From positions 1 through 64,000 of the forward strand of contig LLEY01000227.1 in NCBI GenBank assembly GCA_001414485.1: a DNA stretch of 64,000 bases. Reading direction: 5' to 3'. Each line of letters begins with the position of its first letter. Within the stretch, counting starts at the first letter, position 1. The DNA is from Calycina herbarum. Its lineage: Eukaryota > Ascomycota > Leotiomycetes > Helotiales > Pezizellaceae. Made by a program: the position numbers and the translations under genes. The notes below the pieces were generated by a model that had not been told where the DNA came from, searched no databases, and saw nothing but the letters and a program-made list of their open reading frames with translations. Positions 44,059-53,718 of the stretch are shown piece by piece.

Positions 44059-45421
44059 ATGTCTTCTCCAGTTAAAGTAGGGTTTGTAGGATATGGTGGT
44101 TCAGCCAAAAACTTTCACTTGCCTTACATAGTACCCAATTCCAACCTGGAAGTTTATGCTTTCCTCCAGCGCGCAGAAGCTCCTGCGGACCCAGCCTCGG
44201 CAGCTGCTGGTTCTCATTGCACCGTTGACTTCCCGAAAGCAAAGCATCACAGAACCGCCGATGCCTTCTTTGCGGACCCCAATATCGAACTCGTCATTGT
44301 CTGCAGTCATACAGACAGCCATGGCGAATTCGCAGAGAAGGGTCTGTTGGCAGGCAAGCATGGTACGTCACGACATCTCTCCTCTCTTTTTGGGATTTCC
44401 ATAGAACAAATATGCTAATTGTTACCACCAATAGTCGTTGTAGAAAAGCCCTTCACAACTTCAAGCGAGGAAGCATCGCGGTTGATTGCCATTTCTAAAG
44501 AGACTGGAAAACTTTTAACTGTATTCCAAAGTGAGTTGCCCAATTCTGTGTGTAACAGGAGACCAATGGCTAACATATTAATAGACCGACGATATGACGG
44601 AGATTTCAAAACATTGCGACACCTTATTGACAATGATGCGTTGGGCACCATCACCGAGGCTGAAATGCATTACGACTTCGAAAACCCACCTTGGCTTCAC
44701 TACATGTCTGACAAGAAATACACACCTGGAGCAGGGATGATGTTTGGACTTGGTACGCATTAAACCTTAAGATGCGCATAAATGACTGTACCTGCTAATA
44801 CAAATACATAGGTTCTCACTCCATTGATCAGGCCATCTTGTTGTTCGGAAAGCCTAAATCTGTCACAGCGTTTTTGCGCGATCTACGAGCAGCTGACAGC
44901 GAGATCGAAGATACCTTTTCGATTATTCTCCAGTACGAGAGTCCATTGCTGGTTACTATCAAAACTACTATCATCTCACCAATGGAAGAGCCACTTAAAT
45001 ACCTGATCCGCGGTAGCAAGGGTGCATACCTAAAGGTTCACACAAATCTCCCTTATTTTCAAGCTTCTGAACTAAAACCCTTCTACAGTTCGGAACAGAT
45101 GCACAAGAGGAGCATGCTGTATCTGGCATGTCTGCTACAGCTCCTCAATTCGGTGTCGAACCTGATAGTTTGCATGGCCTGCTCACGACCTATGACGAGT
45201 TTGATAGCAAGTCTCAAAAGTTCGACGCTCAGCGAAAGAAGTATATTGGCCGATACCCCACTATTACTGGCAGAATCTGTAGCTACTATGACGATGTTGT
45301 GAGTGCCATCCGTGGGGAAGCCCCACTTCAGGTATTGCCTGAGCAATCACGAGATGGTATTCGTTGTATGGAGCTTGCACGTGAGTCTCATAAGCTGGGT
45401 GCAACCGTTCTTTGGGAATAA
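44059..45421 (+). CDS. Gfo/Idh/MocA-family oxidoreductase (3)
   Basis: Five exons, 44059-44362, 44435-44530, 44585-44752, 44812-45035 and 45089-45421, give 374 codons with all phases matching. Rossmann start KVGFVGYGGSAKNFHLP, then IELVIVCSHTDSHGEF, GKHVVVEKPFTTSSEEA (EKP motif), LTVFQNRRYDGDFKTL, GLGSHSIDQAI (substrate-domain motif), KGAYLK-FGTDAQEEHAVSG. The NRRYDGDF and GSHSIDQ motifs are those of the subgroup containing D-galactose/glucose- and inositol-type dehydrogenases in fungi. It is cytosolic. The fourth intron has an unusual GTTCAC donor but is needed to restore the family sequence. Confidence 0.9.
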
Positions 45422-45437
45422 TTGAGTATACTATACT

Positions 45438-45572
45438 GGGTTATCACAGTTGTGCTAGCACACATTATGGGCCAGCCCAACACGAGCTAGCCTAGCTGGA
45501 TGGCCAGCCCACCATGTGTGCTAGCACAACTGTTCGAGGACATATTCTGAGCTAGAATTACTGTGATAACCC
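45438..45572. repeat. Foldback/MITE-like inverted-repeat element, 135 bp
   Basis: Outer 13-bp perfect arms GGGTTATCACAGT (45438-45450) and ACTGTGATAACCC (45560-45572). Inside them is a 19-bp perfect inverted pair CAGTTGTGCTAGCACACAT (45447-45465) and its complement (45514-45532), each itself containing GTGCTAGCAC. No convincing target duplication is seen. It lies just downstream of oxidoreductase 3. Confidence 0.65.
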
Positions 45573-45989
45573 GGTCCCGGTCCTCGCACACCATCTGTCC
45601 TAGCACTCCTGGTTTAGCGTCCAGCAATTGGGATGATTATTCACAGTCTCAATATGCAATTTAGAGAATTCAAAACCCCTGGACTTTAGCCACACGGTGT
45701 AGATATTAAATAAAGTGTTGTGCTATGGCAGTAGAAAGTGACATAAGTCCTGTCACTCGTAGTTGTTGGTGGGAGCCAATTACATTCTTTAATGCCTCGA
45801 CTGTCGATGGTGGTGACATGAGCTTTGATCGATGTCGTCTTGCCGTGTTTATGAGTGAGTAGACAGCATCTCCTCCACTGGCTCGAGGTTCTTGGCTGGA
45901 TAGGCAAGGCCTCGCAAGGTATTCTTGCCATTATATCTCTGGAGGACCTAATTTCCGTAAGTTTGTTCTTTGATTAATATAGTCACCTA

Positions 45990-46992
45990 GGATCCTATTA
46001 ACTGTACCTGGGCGAAGGGAAATGCTAGTCTGCGAGAGTTTATTCATGATGCAAAGAGGTTCGCTCTATACAATCGGCATATTATCGAACATGCACCCCT
46101 TCAGCTTTATTGCTCAGCACTTGTTTTTGCACCAGCAAGGAGCATTATACGGAAGGACTTTATCAAACATGTGCCTTACTGGGTCAAGAAGCAGACAAGA
46201 GTTCGAGAATATTGGGATATAGTATTGCAGACGCTCGAGGGCCATCGTGGCTCAGTAAGCTCTGTCGCCTTCTCGCTTAACGGCAAGCTCATTGTTTCGG
46301 GGTCAGCTGACAACACAGTGCGGCTCTGGGACGCGACAACGGGCACACTTAAGCAAATACTCGAGGGCCATAATAACTCAGTCCGTTCTGTCGCCTTCTC
46401 GCCTAATAGTAAGCTTGTTGTCTCGGGATCAGACGACAAGATATTGCGGCTCTGGGACGCGACGACAGGCGCACTAGAGTGGATGCTTAAAGGTCATAGT
46501 AGCTCAGTTCTCTCTGTCGCCTTCTCATCTAATGGCAAGCACGTCGTTTCAGGCTCAGGCGACAAGACAGTGCGGCTCCGGGACACAATAACGGGCGCAC
46601 TACAGCAGACGCTCGAGGGCCATAGTAGCTCAGTTCACTCTGTTGCCTTCTCGCCCAATGGCAACCACGTTGTCTCGGGGTCAGGCGATAACACAGTGCG
46701 GCTCTGGGACGCGACGACGGGCGCTCTAAAGCAGACGCTCGAGGGCTATACTTCTTTCGTCCCCCCTGTCACCTTCTCGCCCGACGGCAGCCTGTCACCG
46801 AACATGCACATCGAGAATGACTGGTTACTCGATGGTACCATAAACGTGCTCTGGCTGCCGCCTGAGTACCGACCAAATTGTCAAGCTGTCAGCGGTAAAA
46901 AAAATTGCTATCGGACACAAGTCAGGCAGGGTATCAATAATCAGCTTGACTGGAGTAGGACTCAATTACATATAATAATGCAGGGCATATGA
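45990..46992 (+). pseudogene. C-terminal WD40 fragment of a NACHT-WD40 NLR
   Basis: It opens with the short region that precedes WD repeats in fungal NWD proteins (NASLREFIHDAKRFAL, APLQLYCSALVFAP, FIKHVPYWVKKQ). Five WD40 units of exactly 42 residues follow (LEGHSSSVHSVAFSPNGNHV type). The end is VLWLPPEYRPNC, the usual C-terminal motif of these proteins. The NACHT ATPase and N-terminal effector domain are missing; a TAG stop precedes the frame at about 45987. The repeats are nearly identical, as in allorecognition genes such as het-e/het-d relatives. Function is lost unless it is expressed as a truncated protein. Confidence 0.82.
46231..46770 (+). repeat. Tandem 126-bp repeat (WD40 units)
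   Basis: Unit starts at 46231, 46357, 46483, 46609 and 46735 are exactly 126 bp apart (CTCGAGGGCCAT at the head). The fifth unit is incomplete. High nucleotide identity between units points to concerted evolution or recent shuffling. Confidence 0.85.
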
Positions 46993-47093
46993 CCTAATAG
47001 AGATAATTGTCTGGCTTGATTTTAACTTTTTTTTATTTTTTTATATATCTCTCAGCCTAAGAGGGTTCTTGGAGAGCAGGAGAATTTACGGTA

Positions 47094-47345
47094 CTATTTT
47101 TCAGATTCTTCTAGGATAATCTTCTGTATATGTTTGTCTGCCTCGAGTCGCTCGCGTGTGACACAGAAAGCTATCGAAGGAATAAACTTTATTCGTATTG
47201 GGTACCACAGATTGGACATATGTAGCACAAACTTAACGACAACATCCTCTTCCCACGGTGTGAGGTATTGTTGGCTTTGGGCCTTTTCTTCTATCGAGCG
47301 TTGCTGGCAATGATCGCTCAGTGAGGGCTCTGGATGGCGAACCAT
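47094..47345 (-). pseudogene. HTH (Tc5/CENP-B type) fragment of a transposase
   Basis: 83 codons: SIEEKAQSQQYLTPWEEDVVVKFV and SNLWYPIRIKFIPSIAFCV match the Tc5-type HTH region of fungal DDE_1 transposases (LTPAEE..LVKFL....GFPVRIKFIPSLA). Everything downstream, including the DDE domain, is missing. Confidence 0.65.
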
Positions 47346-47635
47346 TATCTATGAGTATAATACAAGGCCGTGTGGTTTTCCTTTAGGTAGTAAGTACAAA
47401 CATACACCCTATCCCCGGTCTCGTTCTCTGATGTTGTCCTAGGCGTCGGGTGGGCTTCTGGAAGATGGCAGGATGGATGATTTCATTCATGGTTCTACAA
47501 TACAGCTTCTCTTATATTTCACTACTCTCAGTCTTTATGCTCATTTTTCGCCGGCAATTGCCATTTGCATTCCGATATCCGAAGTACGACAAGAGCCTCA
47601 ATTCTGTTACCGGGAGTCATAAGCAAAGGGAAGAG

Positions 47636-48268
47636 CTAACGGAATGGATGAAGAACCAACCATGCAGCATTCCTAGTCCCACGCAGTTGATTTGCGTAAA
47701 GAGTCCCGTTCAACCTCCGGAGCAAATGTTGGGAGCGCTTTCGAAGCCTGCGTTTATCGTGCCTCAATCTACCGCTCCGCTCCAACAGTTGTTTAAGTAC
47801 CTGACGGACTTTTGTTTCGCGGATAGCACCAACGTTGAACCTGGCTAGTCGATGTAGTGCTGTTAGTCGGAAGGATATGATCCGTTGCGCTTTCTCGTCA
47901 ATGAGAGACTGGTTCTGCTGTACTTCGTATCTCAATTTCCAAAATTGCTTGAACGGGTTAGTACTTTGCTTGGAATTACTCTTGCTTAAGCTTACATTTC
48001 TCTGGTGAGTAGCATGGTTTGGATGATATGGCTCCGTTATAGTGCTCTCAGTCAGCATCCCCGTCAGCGACTCATCATCTTCGCCAGCCTGGCGGCCACC
48101 GCTATACATTTCCATGCTGCTGAAAAGACTCCGTTCGGCAACAAGGCTGACGGCTGCACTGCTTGGGACTACCTCACGGCAGTTCTCCCATAAATCTGCG
48201 GACCCGGCTTTAGTCACTTCGTACTCGTGCTTCACGGAAAGGCAGAGTTGGTGCGACATAGGTTTCAA
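47636..48268 (-). CDS. Hypothetical 210-residue basic protein
   Basis: Single frame with reasonable codon use. The N-terminal half is low in structure. The C-terminal half is helical and strongly basic (KVRQVLKQLLERSGRLRHDK, RRLRKRSQHLLRRL), and KQFWKLRYEVQQNQSLIDEK suggests a coiled coil. No family recognised. It could be a real lineage-specific gene; opposite-strand frames here are shorter. Confidence 0.4.
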   Translation of the reverse strand: MKPMSHQLCLSVKHEYEVTKAGSADLWENCREVVPSSAAVSLVAERSLFSSMEMYSGGRQAGEDDESLTGMLTESTITEPYHPNHATHQRNVSLSKSNSKQSTNPFKQFWKLRYEVQQNQSLIDEKAQRIISFRLTALHRLARFNVGAIRETKVRQVLKQLLERSGRLRHDKRRLRKRSQHLLRRLNGTLYANQLRGTRNAAWLVLHPFR

Positions 48269-48684
48269 TGATGGGTGTCAAGAAAACGATGGACGAGATG
48301 CTCTGCAGGGCGGGGGACTCCTATATATACTGATGAGAACGCAGCCCAGGTCAGCCATGGGTCCTAGTACGGGCTAGTCAACTAGATTCACGCAATTTCT
48401 TCGTCGTGCAAAATCGGGAGCCATTGTGCACACACACGATTTATCAAAAACATCACATCAGCAAAACGACAGAGTTCAACAGTCCAAATGAAATACATGG
48501 GCGATTTCCATGGTCCTTGCTAACACATAGAAGGAAGAGAGCGAAATACACCACTGAACATCACAACATGCGCCCTTGAACAAATCCTAGCCACAAATTT
48601 ACCATATAACGTCCCGTTCAGGTGAGATCTCGGCTACATATATAAGCGACTCACGTCGACCCCTCCATTGAACTCGGTGATGAA

Positions 48685-49046
48685 CTACTTGCTTGCAGTA
48701 ACTGTCTTTTTAATGTGAGAGAAACAGACTCGACTCTTCTCCTTTATAGCTAAAGCACGCGCTGTGGCCATAACATTCTTGATCTGGAGCTGAGTATAAG
48801 CCTAGGAAAAGGAGGATAAGGCATAGAAGTACTCACCTGTCTGCCATTGAGCTTGCAATTAACCAAAATTTTCAACTCGGCGACGCTGATATTCGCTGGT
48901 CCTTGAGATGTACTCGCTTTCTCGATAAACAGTTCCCAGACCTTCTTTCCCGCGTCCTTGGTCAAATCGCCATATCTCAACATGACGTGGATTCTGCTGA
49001 GGATGGCTTGATTGAAATCAGCAACTCGGTTTGTTCCGTTGTGCCA
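48685..49046 (-). pseudogene. AAA+ ATPase C-terminal (lid) fragment
   Basis: Exon text TNRVADFNQAILSRIHVMLR (sensor/arginine-finger region), LTKDAGKKVWELFIEKA and SVAELKILVNCKLNGRQ, then after an intron (48784-48836) IKNVMATARALAIKEKS and stop at 48685. This is the usual end of fungal AAA+ proteins of the BCS1/CDC48-like group with C-terminal lid. Walker A and B regions are absent; upstream text degenerates. Confidence 0.7.
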
Positions 49047-49373
49047 TGTTTGGATTCTCAGTTGCTCAAACTTCCTCCACAGTGGAGCTATCTCTGAAAT
49101 GAATTCATGGATCCATATTGCTTCTTGGATTTCAGCATAATGTATAAGAAGCACCGGGAACGAGGCAAACCTGCAAGTTGCCCTCCTCATTTCATCTCTG
49201 CATTGTCCGCCTTGCTCTGCTCACCGAGTGTCCTCATCTCATTTATTTCTGTTCAATCACATTCAGACATTACCGCCTCGCCTTGCAGGTCCTTCCCTCG
49301 CACCAACAGTTGTTATCCCTTCACCGATATTTCACAACGAAATCCCCTGCAGACGCTCTCCGGCCTCCCAGTC

Positions 49374-50240
49374 ATGTTGCCAGTTCCCAGCGATGACAGT
49401 CTCACTGTTGCCTACATCTTGGCAATCCTCACTTTTGTCCTCCAAACTGTTGATACAGTCACTCAATACTGCACTAGGCGAAAGAGGTCCAGCTACCTGC
49501 CTGCTAGGATCATGCTCTTGGTAGTCATCTTCGTTGCTGATGTGGGCCTGATAATATTTATTGCGGTTGACAAATCCAAAGAAGAAGGTGCACGGTGGGT
49601 GCCAGCCATTTGGGTCCTAGTCCAGTTATCAATGCTACTGGGAGTGTATTTGGAAGTGAGTGTAGCCCCAATCTATCACACACTTCGCTGATTACTTGCA
49701 GACTCTATTATATCTACGGATATGCAACAACTTATGCCAAGACAGAGGCACTCGGAAGCTAGGATATAGCCTAATATTCGTTATCGTTTTCATCATACTC
49801 ATCCTCACAATCTTGGCCAACGCTTTTGCACAATCACACAACCAAACGTCTGTTGTGCTTCAAGTACTGGGGTGCCTTTTATCACATATATTCGCTTCAT
49901 TATTCCCGCTCTGGGTTCTTGGTCGCGGGAAAAAGCTTTTGCCTGTGTTGCGAAAGAGAAGTAGTTGGGGTTTGTTAAGCTGCGTATCCTGTTCTCTCTT
50001 AGCTGCTGTGGCATCTCTCGGTCTTTTGGGATTACCGGGATTGTATCCCAAGTATCTGGTAAGCTCTACGAATTGGCCGAATTACCTTTAGTTTTTCTGA
50101 CTTCTACAACACAGGGGGAACTTATTGTTATGTTTGTCTCGTTGGTCCCGTGGACCATATTGCAGTTTTACAAGCTGACAAAAGTTGATGTTAGTCCTAA
50201 ATCGACTGAAAACTTGGGAATTGGAATGGGACCCATGTGA
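49374..50240 (+). CDS. Seven-transmembrane protein of unknown function
   Basis: Exons 49374-49655, 49702-50058 and 50115-50240 give 254 codons with correct phases. Seven hydrophobic helices: VAYILAILTFVLQTV, IMLLVVIFVADVGLIIFIAV, IWVLVQLSMLLGVYL, LIFVIVFIILILTILANAF, LQVLGCLLSHIFASLF, SLLAAVASLGLLGL, LIVMFVSLVPWTILQF. Basic loops follow helices 1 (RRKRSS) and 5 (RGKKLLPVLRKRS). The start was chosen at the ATG directly before helix 1. No receptor signature is recognised; it resembles uncharacterised Leotiomycete membrane proteins. The short tail is unstructured. Confidence 0.72.
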
Positions 50241-50715
50241 GATATTACCCAACCGTCTGTGACGGACCACGAACTTCGAGTTGGCTCCAATGGCCTTATT
50301 TCAAAAATAGAAGACTTGGGAGATTGCTATGAGGTTGTTTGTTGGAGGCAAGACTCCTCTACTACATTAGGTGAACAGTTGAGCTGAATTCCTAGCTGGA
50401 TATCTTTGTGGCTCTATCTCATTCAATCATGCTTTACAATGCGAGTTGGTGTTGATTTGAATCTTGCATCCATTGTGATCTGCATGTTTCTGAGCGTTGG
50501 CTAAAAATATCCAACACGGGAAATCAATTTAGAAGCATGGACAAAGTACTTCGCTTTGAATATTTAAGACATGGCTGGAAGCTTGCTGAGAGGATAGGAA
50601 ACTACTTGCATAGATAAAAGGATCAGACGCCTACCCCTCTCTTAACTTCACTTTTCACACTCTTCTTCTCTCGTTCCTCGAACAGATTCTCAGATCATCA
50701 CACACCTCTACAATA
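50241..50715. other. Intergenic, promoter of the following small gene
   Basis: No gene seen. A pyrimidine-rich leader (about 50630-50700) precedes the small Cys-containing gene at 50716. Confidence 0.4.
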
Positions 50716-51147
50716 ATGTGTATACAACACTAGAACCTATACAGAGGCTGTGAGCACCGTAAACCGTCTTCCATAGACGTTACCGACCACCCCAAGAGAT
50801 CCAAGATCCGTGGAAGCTCTGAACTTCGATGTACTATTTTCAACATTAATTCCGAACAACCAAGCCTTTGTCCTCCTTGTATGTTGGTGCAAATTTCACA
50901 GGCCGCTGTGATAGATTGCTTCAGGCTCTATGGTTTTTGGATACTCAGGCGACAAGGTGTGTAGTCATTTAAATTCATGAACAGGTTCACTTGGCTTAGT
51001 CTCCATTTAGACAATGATCAAAGCACTTCACCGACGTTGGAAGAGTTCAATAAAATCAAGGACTATGCGCGGGAGAACCCCTTTGTTAGAGATCACGAGG
51101 AATATTTTGGTGTTGACCCATTGAAGTGGAGGATATATCGGTCTTGA
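50716..51147 (+). pseudogene. Small Cys/His-containing protein with in-frame TAG at codon 6
   Basis: Exons 50716-50956 and 51011-51147 make a 126-codon frame: MCIQH-stop-NLYRGCEHRKPSS...LRCTIFN...SLCPPC...RRQ-DNDQSTSPTLEEFNKIKD...YFGVDPLKWRIYRS. The GC-x-H...C...CPPC arrangement is common in small uncharacterised ascomycete proteins that start MC-x-Q. The only disruption is the sixth codon. Splicing (GTGTGT donor, TTTAG acceptor) restores a good second exon, so this was a gene until recently. Function unknown. Confidence 0.5.
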
Positions 51148-52006
51148 AATGGACAGAACGCAAGAAGGGAAGGTCTTGAAGGGACAGCGGGTGTAGTTTG
51201 TGAGTTTTATTTTTATTTTTAGCCAACCTTTGTTCTACTCGCTTTTCGTGGTGTTAACATCTCTTGACAGGTTCTCGAAGCGTGAGGCTGCTCCGGTTTA
51301 CTCTTTAGCTTGAAGGTCTTCTGGGGCATATATAGGGGTAGTGGTACAATTCGATGGTTTTGGAGCAGGCTTTGGTCGACATCGTTGAGGATTATTTGTA
51401 GCAACTGAAATGAATAAGGCATGCGAAGATCTGTACTCGATGATTCTTGAAAGTGCACCTCGTCGTCAAGACACCTCGCCTGCTGAGCGATTGCGGAGAT
51501 ACACAAGACCTCTCCAAAGCACTTCTAGAGAATTCCGCGATTCCCATTCTCCGCATCAATACATCCACACGAAGGAATTGGTCATGCAGTCGTCAAGAAA
51601 CCAGCCAAGCTAGTGGTAGCCCAATGAAATATAAATACAGGTCTCCCCCTCACAATATGTTGAGCTCGCATCTCTCCCCCACCAACTACAACCACGATGA
51701 CAAACTGGCTTTCCTGCATCTTAGAACTCGACACAGTAGTCAAGATCATTATTTTCGGCACTATTATATGGGTTGGCTTGATCTTCTACAACACAACTTT
51801 GTATTTGTATCTTAGTCATAGGGCAGAACGACGCGCTGTAGACCAGCAACGGGAGAATATATAGCGAATCCTCGCGTCCAATACTCTGTATCGGATTTGA
51901 GACCAGCATCTACTCCGGCGTTTTTGTCTCCGACTCGTGGGTACCTCCTCTTCGCATCACATCTGAAACTCACCGGAGAGAAATTCGGATCTTCTGGACC
52001 CGCCTA
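51148..52006. other. Mostly intergenic, short frames
   Basis: Apart from the small membrane frame at 51697 I see nothing with support. Frames at 51410 and 51447 overlap and lack motifs. Confidence 0.35.
51697..51864 (+). CDS. Possible 55-residue single-pass membrane protein
   Basis: The ATG follows a pyrimidine-rich leader. The protein has a short N-terminus, one helix (VVKIIIFGTIIWVGLIFY) and a basic/acidic tail RAERRAVDQQREN. Too short for family assignment; the composition is that of a real tail-exposed membrane peptide. Confidence 0.35.
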   Translation: MTNWLSCILELDTVVKIIIFGTIIWVGLIFYNTTLYLYLSHRAERRAVDQQRENI

Positions 52007-52171
52007 ATGAGTCTTCCAAGCCATTGCAACCACTCATTCAAGTTGTTAAAATCAGAGTCAACGCTCATTCAGTGGGTTTGTAATTCTTGCCATACTGGGC
52101 CACATTGGTACATTTTCGAGTGCAGGTACTGTAAGCTTAAGACGTGCCGACCTTGTACAAACAAGACCTAA
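52007..52171 (+). CDS. 54-residue six/seven-cysteine putative zinc-binding protein
   Basis: Complete frame ATG 52007 to TAA 52171. After MSLPSHCNHSF it has WVC-NSC, GPHWYIFEC, RYC, KLKTC and RPC: C-x2-C-x10-C-x2-C-x4-C-x2-C, with an extra HC-x-H near the start. This ordered pattern argues against chance and fits a compact zinc ribbon or treble-clef-like unit. No signal peptide, so it is intracellular. I recall similar WVC..C..GPH..I..C..C proteins in ascomycetes as uncharacterised. An upstream exon cannot be excluded. Confidence 0.55.
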   Translation: MSLPSHCNHSFKLLKSESTLIQWVCNSCHTGPHWYIFECRYCKLKTCRPCTNKT

Positions 52172-52263
52172 GCATTCCACAATATTGCGAGACACCAGCA
52201 AGTACCTTGGTCTGATAAAGAAATGAGAACTAATTGCTTGAATAGACTGTGCTCTGTATCATT

Positions 52264-52908
52264 ATGGCATCCATGTCCTCAGATGAAACGCACAAGCTCA
52301 AAGTACCACAAAAGATCGTTCGAAAACGGAGCTCTACGCTTGTTCTCGAGCAACGGGGCCCGAAGCGCGCAGAAATAGTGGTAGATACTCCATCTGCTGT
52401 GCGGGTTTTACCATCGCCCACAAACGAACGAGAGGAGACCACAGCAGACGAAGATGAGGATAATCCGGATGAAATGATGGCGATAATGGGAAAACGAGAG
52501 AAGGCTACAGCAAGCGAAGATAAGGATGACCCAGATGGACTGATGGCGATAATGGCGAAACGAGAGGAGGCTACAGCAGACGAAGATGAGGATAATGCAG
52601 CGGACGAAGGTGAGGATGTGCTGATAGCGATTATGGACAAACTTCGGTTGCAAGTAGCTAATAATCGACAAAAAGTTTTGGAAACTGGTCCACAGAGAGG
52701 ATGGGTTCGGAACAAGGGACGCATGCGGCGTAGGCCCACCTTAGATGTTGAAAAATCCCAAAAGCACGGGGAAATGGGACACGAGGGAGTGAACAAAAGC
52801 GCAGAACCAGTAGAAGAAAAGGAGTCGGAGGTGGAAGATGGTATAGCATGGTTTTCAACTGCGCTTCAAAATATATCCGAGCCAGAAATAAGCTCCAAAA
52901 TTATGTAG
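52264..52908 (+). CDS. Hypothetical acidic repeat protein, 214 residues
   Basis: Starts at the first ATG of the frame. The N-terminal part is basic (KIVRKRSSTLVLEQRGPKR). Residues ~60-130 hold three degenerate repeats of the form (R)EEATADEDEDNPDEMMAIMG. Then come a basic stretch (RGWVRNKGRMRRRP) and an acidic tail with IAWFSTALQNISE. It is probably disordered and nuclear. The antisense frame at 52230-52796 is a Ser-rich shadow. Confidence 0.5.
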   Translation: MASMSSDETHKLKVPQKIVRKRSSTLVLEQRGPKRAEIVVDTPSAVRVLPSPTNEREETTADEDEDNPDEMMAIMGKREKATASEDKDDPDGLMAIMAKREEATADEDEDNAADEGEDVLIAIMDKLRLQVANNRQKVLETGPQRGWVRNKGRMRRRPTLDVEKSQKHGEMGHEGVNKSAEPVEEKESEVEDGIAWFSTALQNISEPEISSKIM

Positions 52909-53718
52909 ACTGGGTCCTTTGTCGTACCTCTAAACCAATCAGTTAGTGCAGGCGAAAAATATGAATGTACTTAGCTAGACAGCCAAAAAATGCCTCCACC
53001 CCCATACGTGGTTTTTTTCCCTTTTTTTAGAATACGTACAATGATAGTGAACTCACACGAGCTGGCAAGAAAACGAGGTGAAATTCCTTCTCATAATGTT
53101 ACTACTTCGGGAGTTAGCCGAAATGCAGAGGAGAACTTGGGAGAGGCGTGTGCAGATTTTGAAGAAGCATAAGCGCCAAAAATGAGGGCACTAATGCAAG
53201 GGTGCAGATAGTAAATGCAAAGCAAAAGGTAAGGAGGGAACAATGCATGGAAAGCAGGTTCTGAGAACATGCAGGTAGGGATTTTGCTTTGTCGGAATGT
53301 AATGTAACATCAGAAAATCTATGCACACCGGAATAATATGATCTCTCGTCCTGCGGGCTCGTTTCAGCATGGTTGACCTTGCTACGTGTTTGAATAAATT
53401 GAATGGCTAAGATTGTAGCGGAAACCAAGTCGAGTGGGTGCTGTCATTCGCCAAGCCAGGAGTACAACTAGCCTGGGCAAATATGCCGAACCCCTCCAAA
53501 TATCTTGTGCTGAGCGCTAGGAGGGGCTTCAGCCATTGCATTAGTGAACTTACGAGAGCCATAAAGACCAAGCTAGACTTGCTTCATCCTCCCCCAACCC
53601 TCAACTTTCAACCCTCCACCCTCCACCAGCAAGCTGCACGCTGCAACAGACTACCAAACAAATAAATAAATCATCTCTCTCTATCATCCTCAATACTTCA
53701 CGATCTTCCTTGACGGCG
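52909..53718. other. Intergenic, no gene supported
   Basis: Short frames only (for example 52990 and 53438). A CA/CT-rich leader lies directly before the C2H2 gene start. Confidence 0.4.

Noticed and set aside
45036..45088. Frameshift near the end of oxidoreductase 3
   Set aside because: A 53-nt intron (GTTCAC donor, CTACAG acceptor) restores KGAYLK-FGTDAQEEH in phase.
47450..47848. 132-codon plus-strand frame with hydrophobic start
   Set aside because: No family text and it overlaps the opposite-strand basic protein in its second half; composition is not convincing.
52230..52796. 188-codon minus-strand Ser-rich frame
   Set aside because: Exact antisense of the acidic repeat protein; Ser/Ile repeats are the complement of the Asp/Glu/Met repeats.
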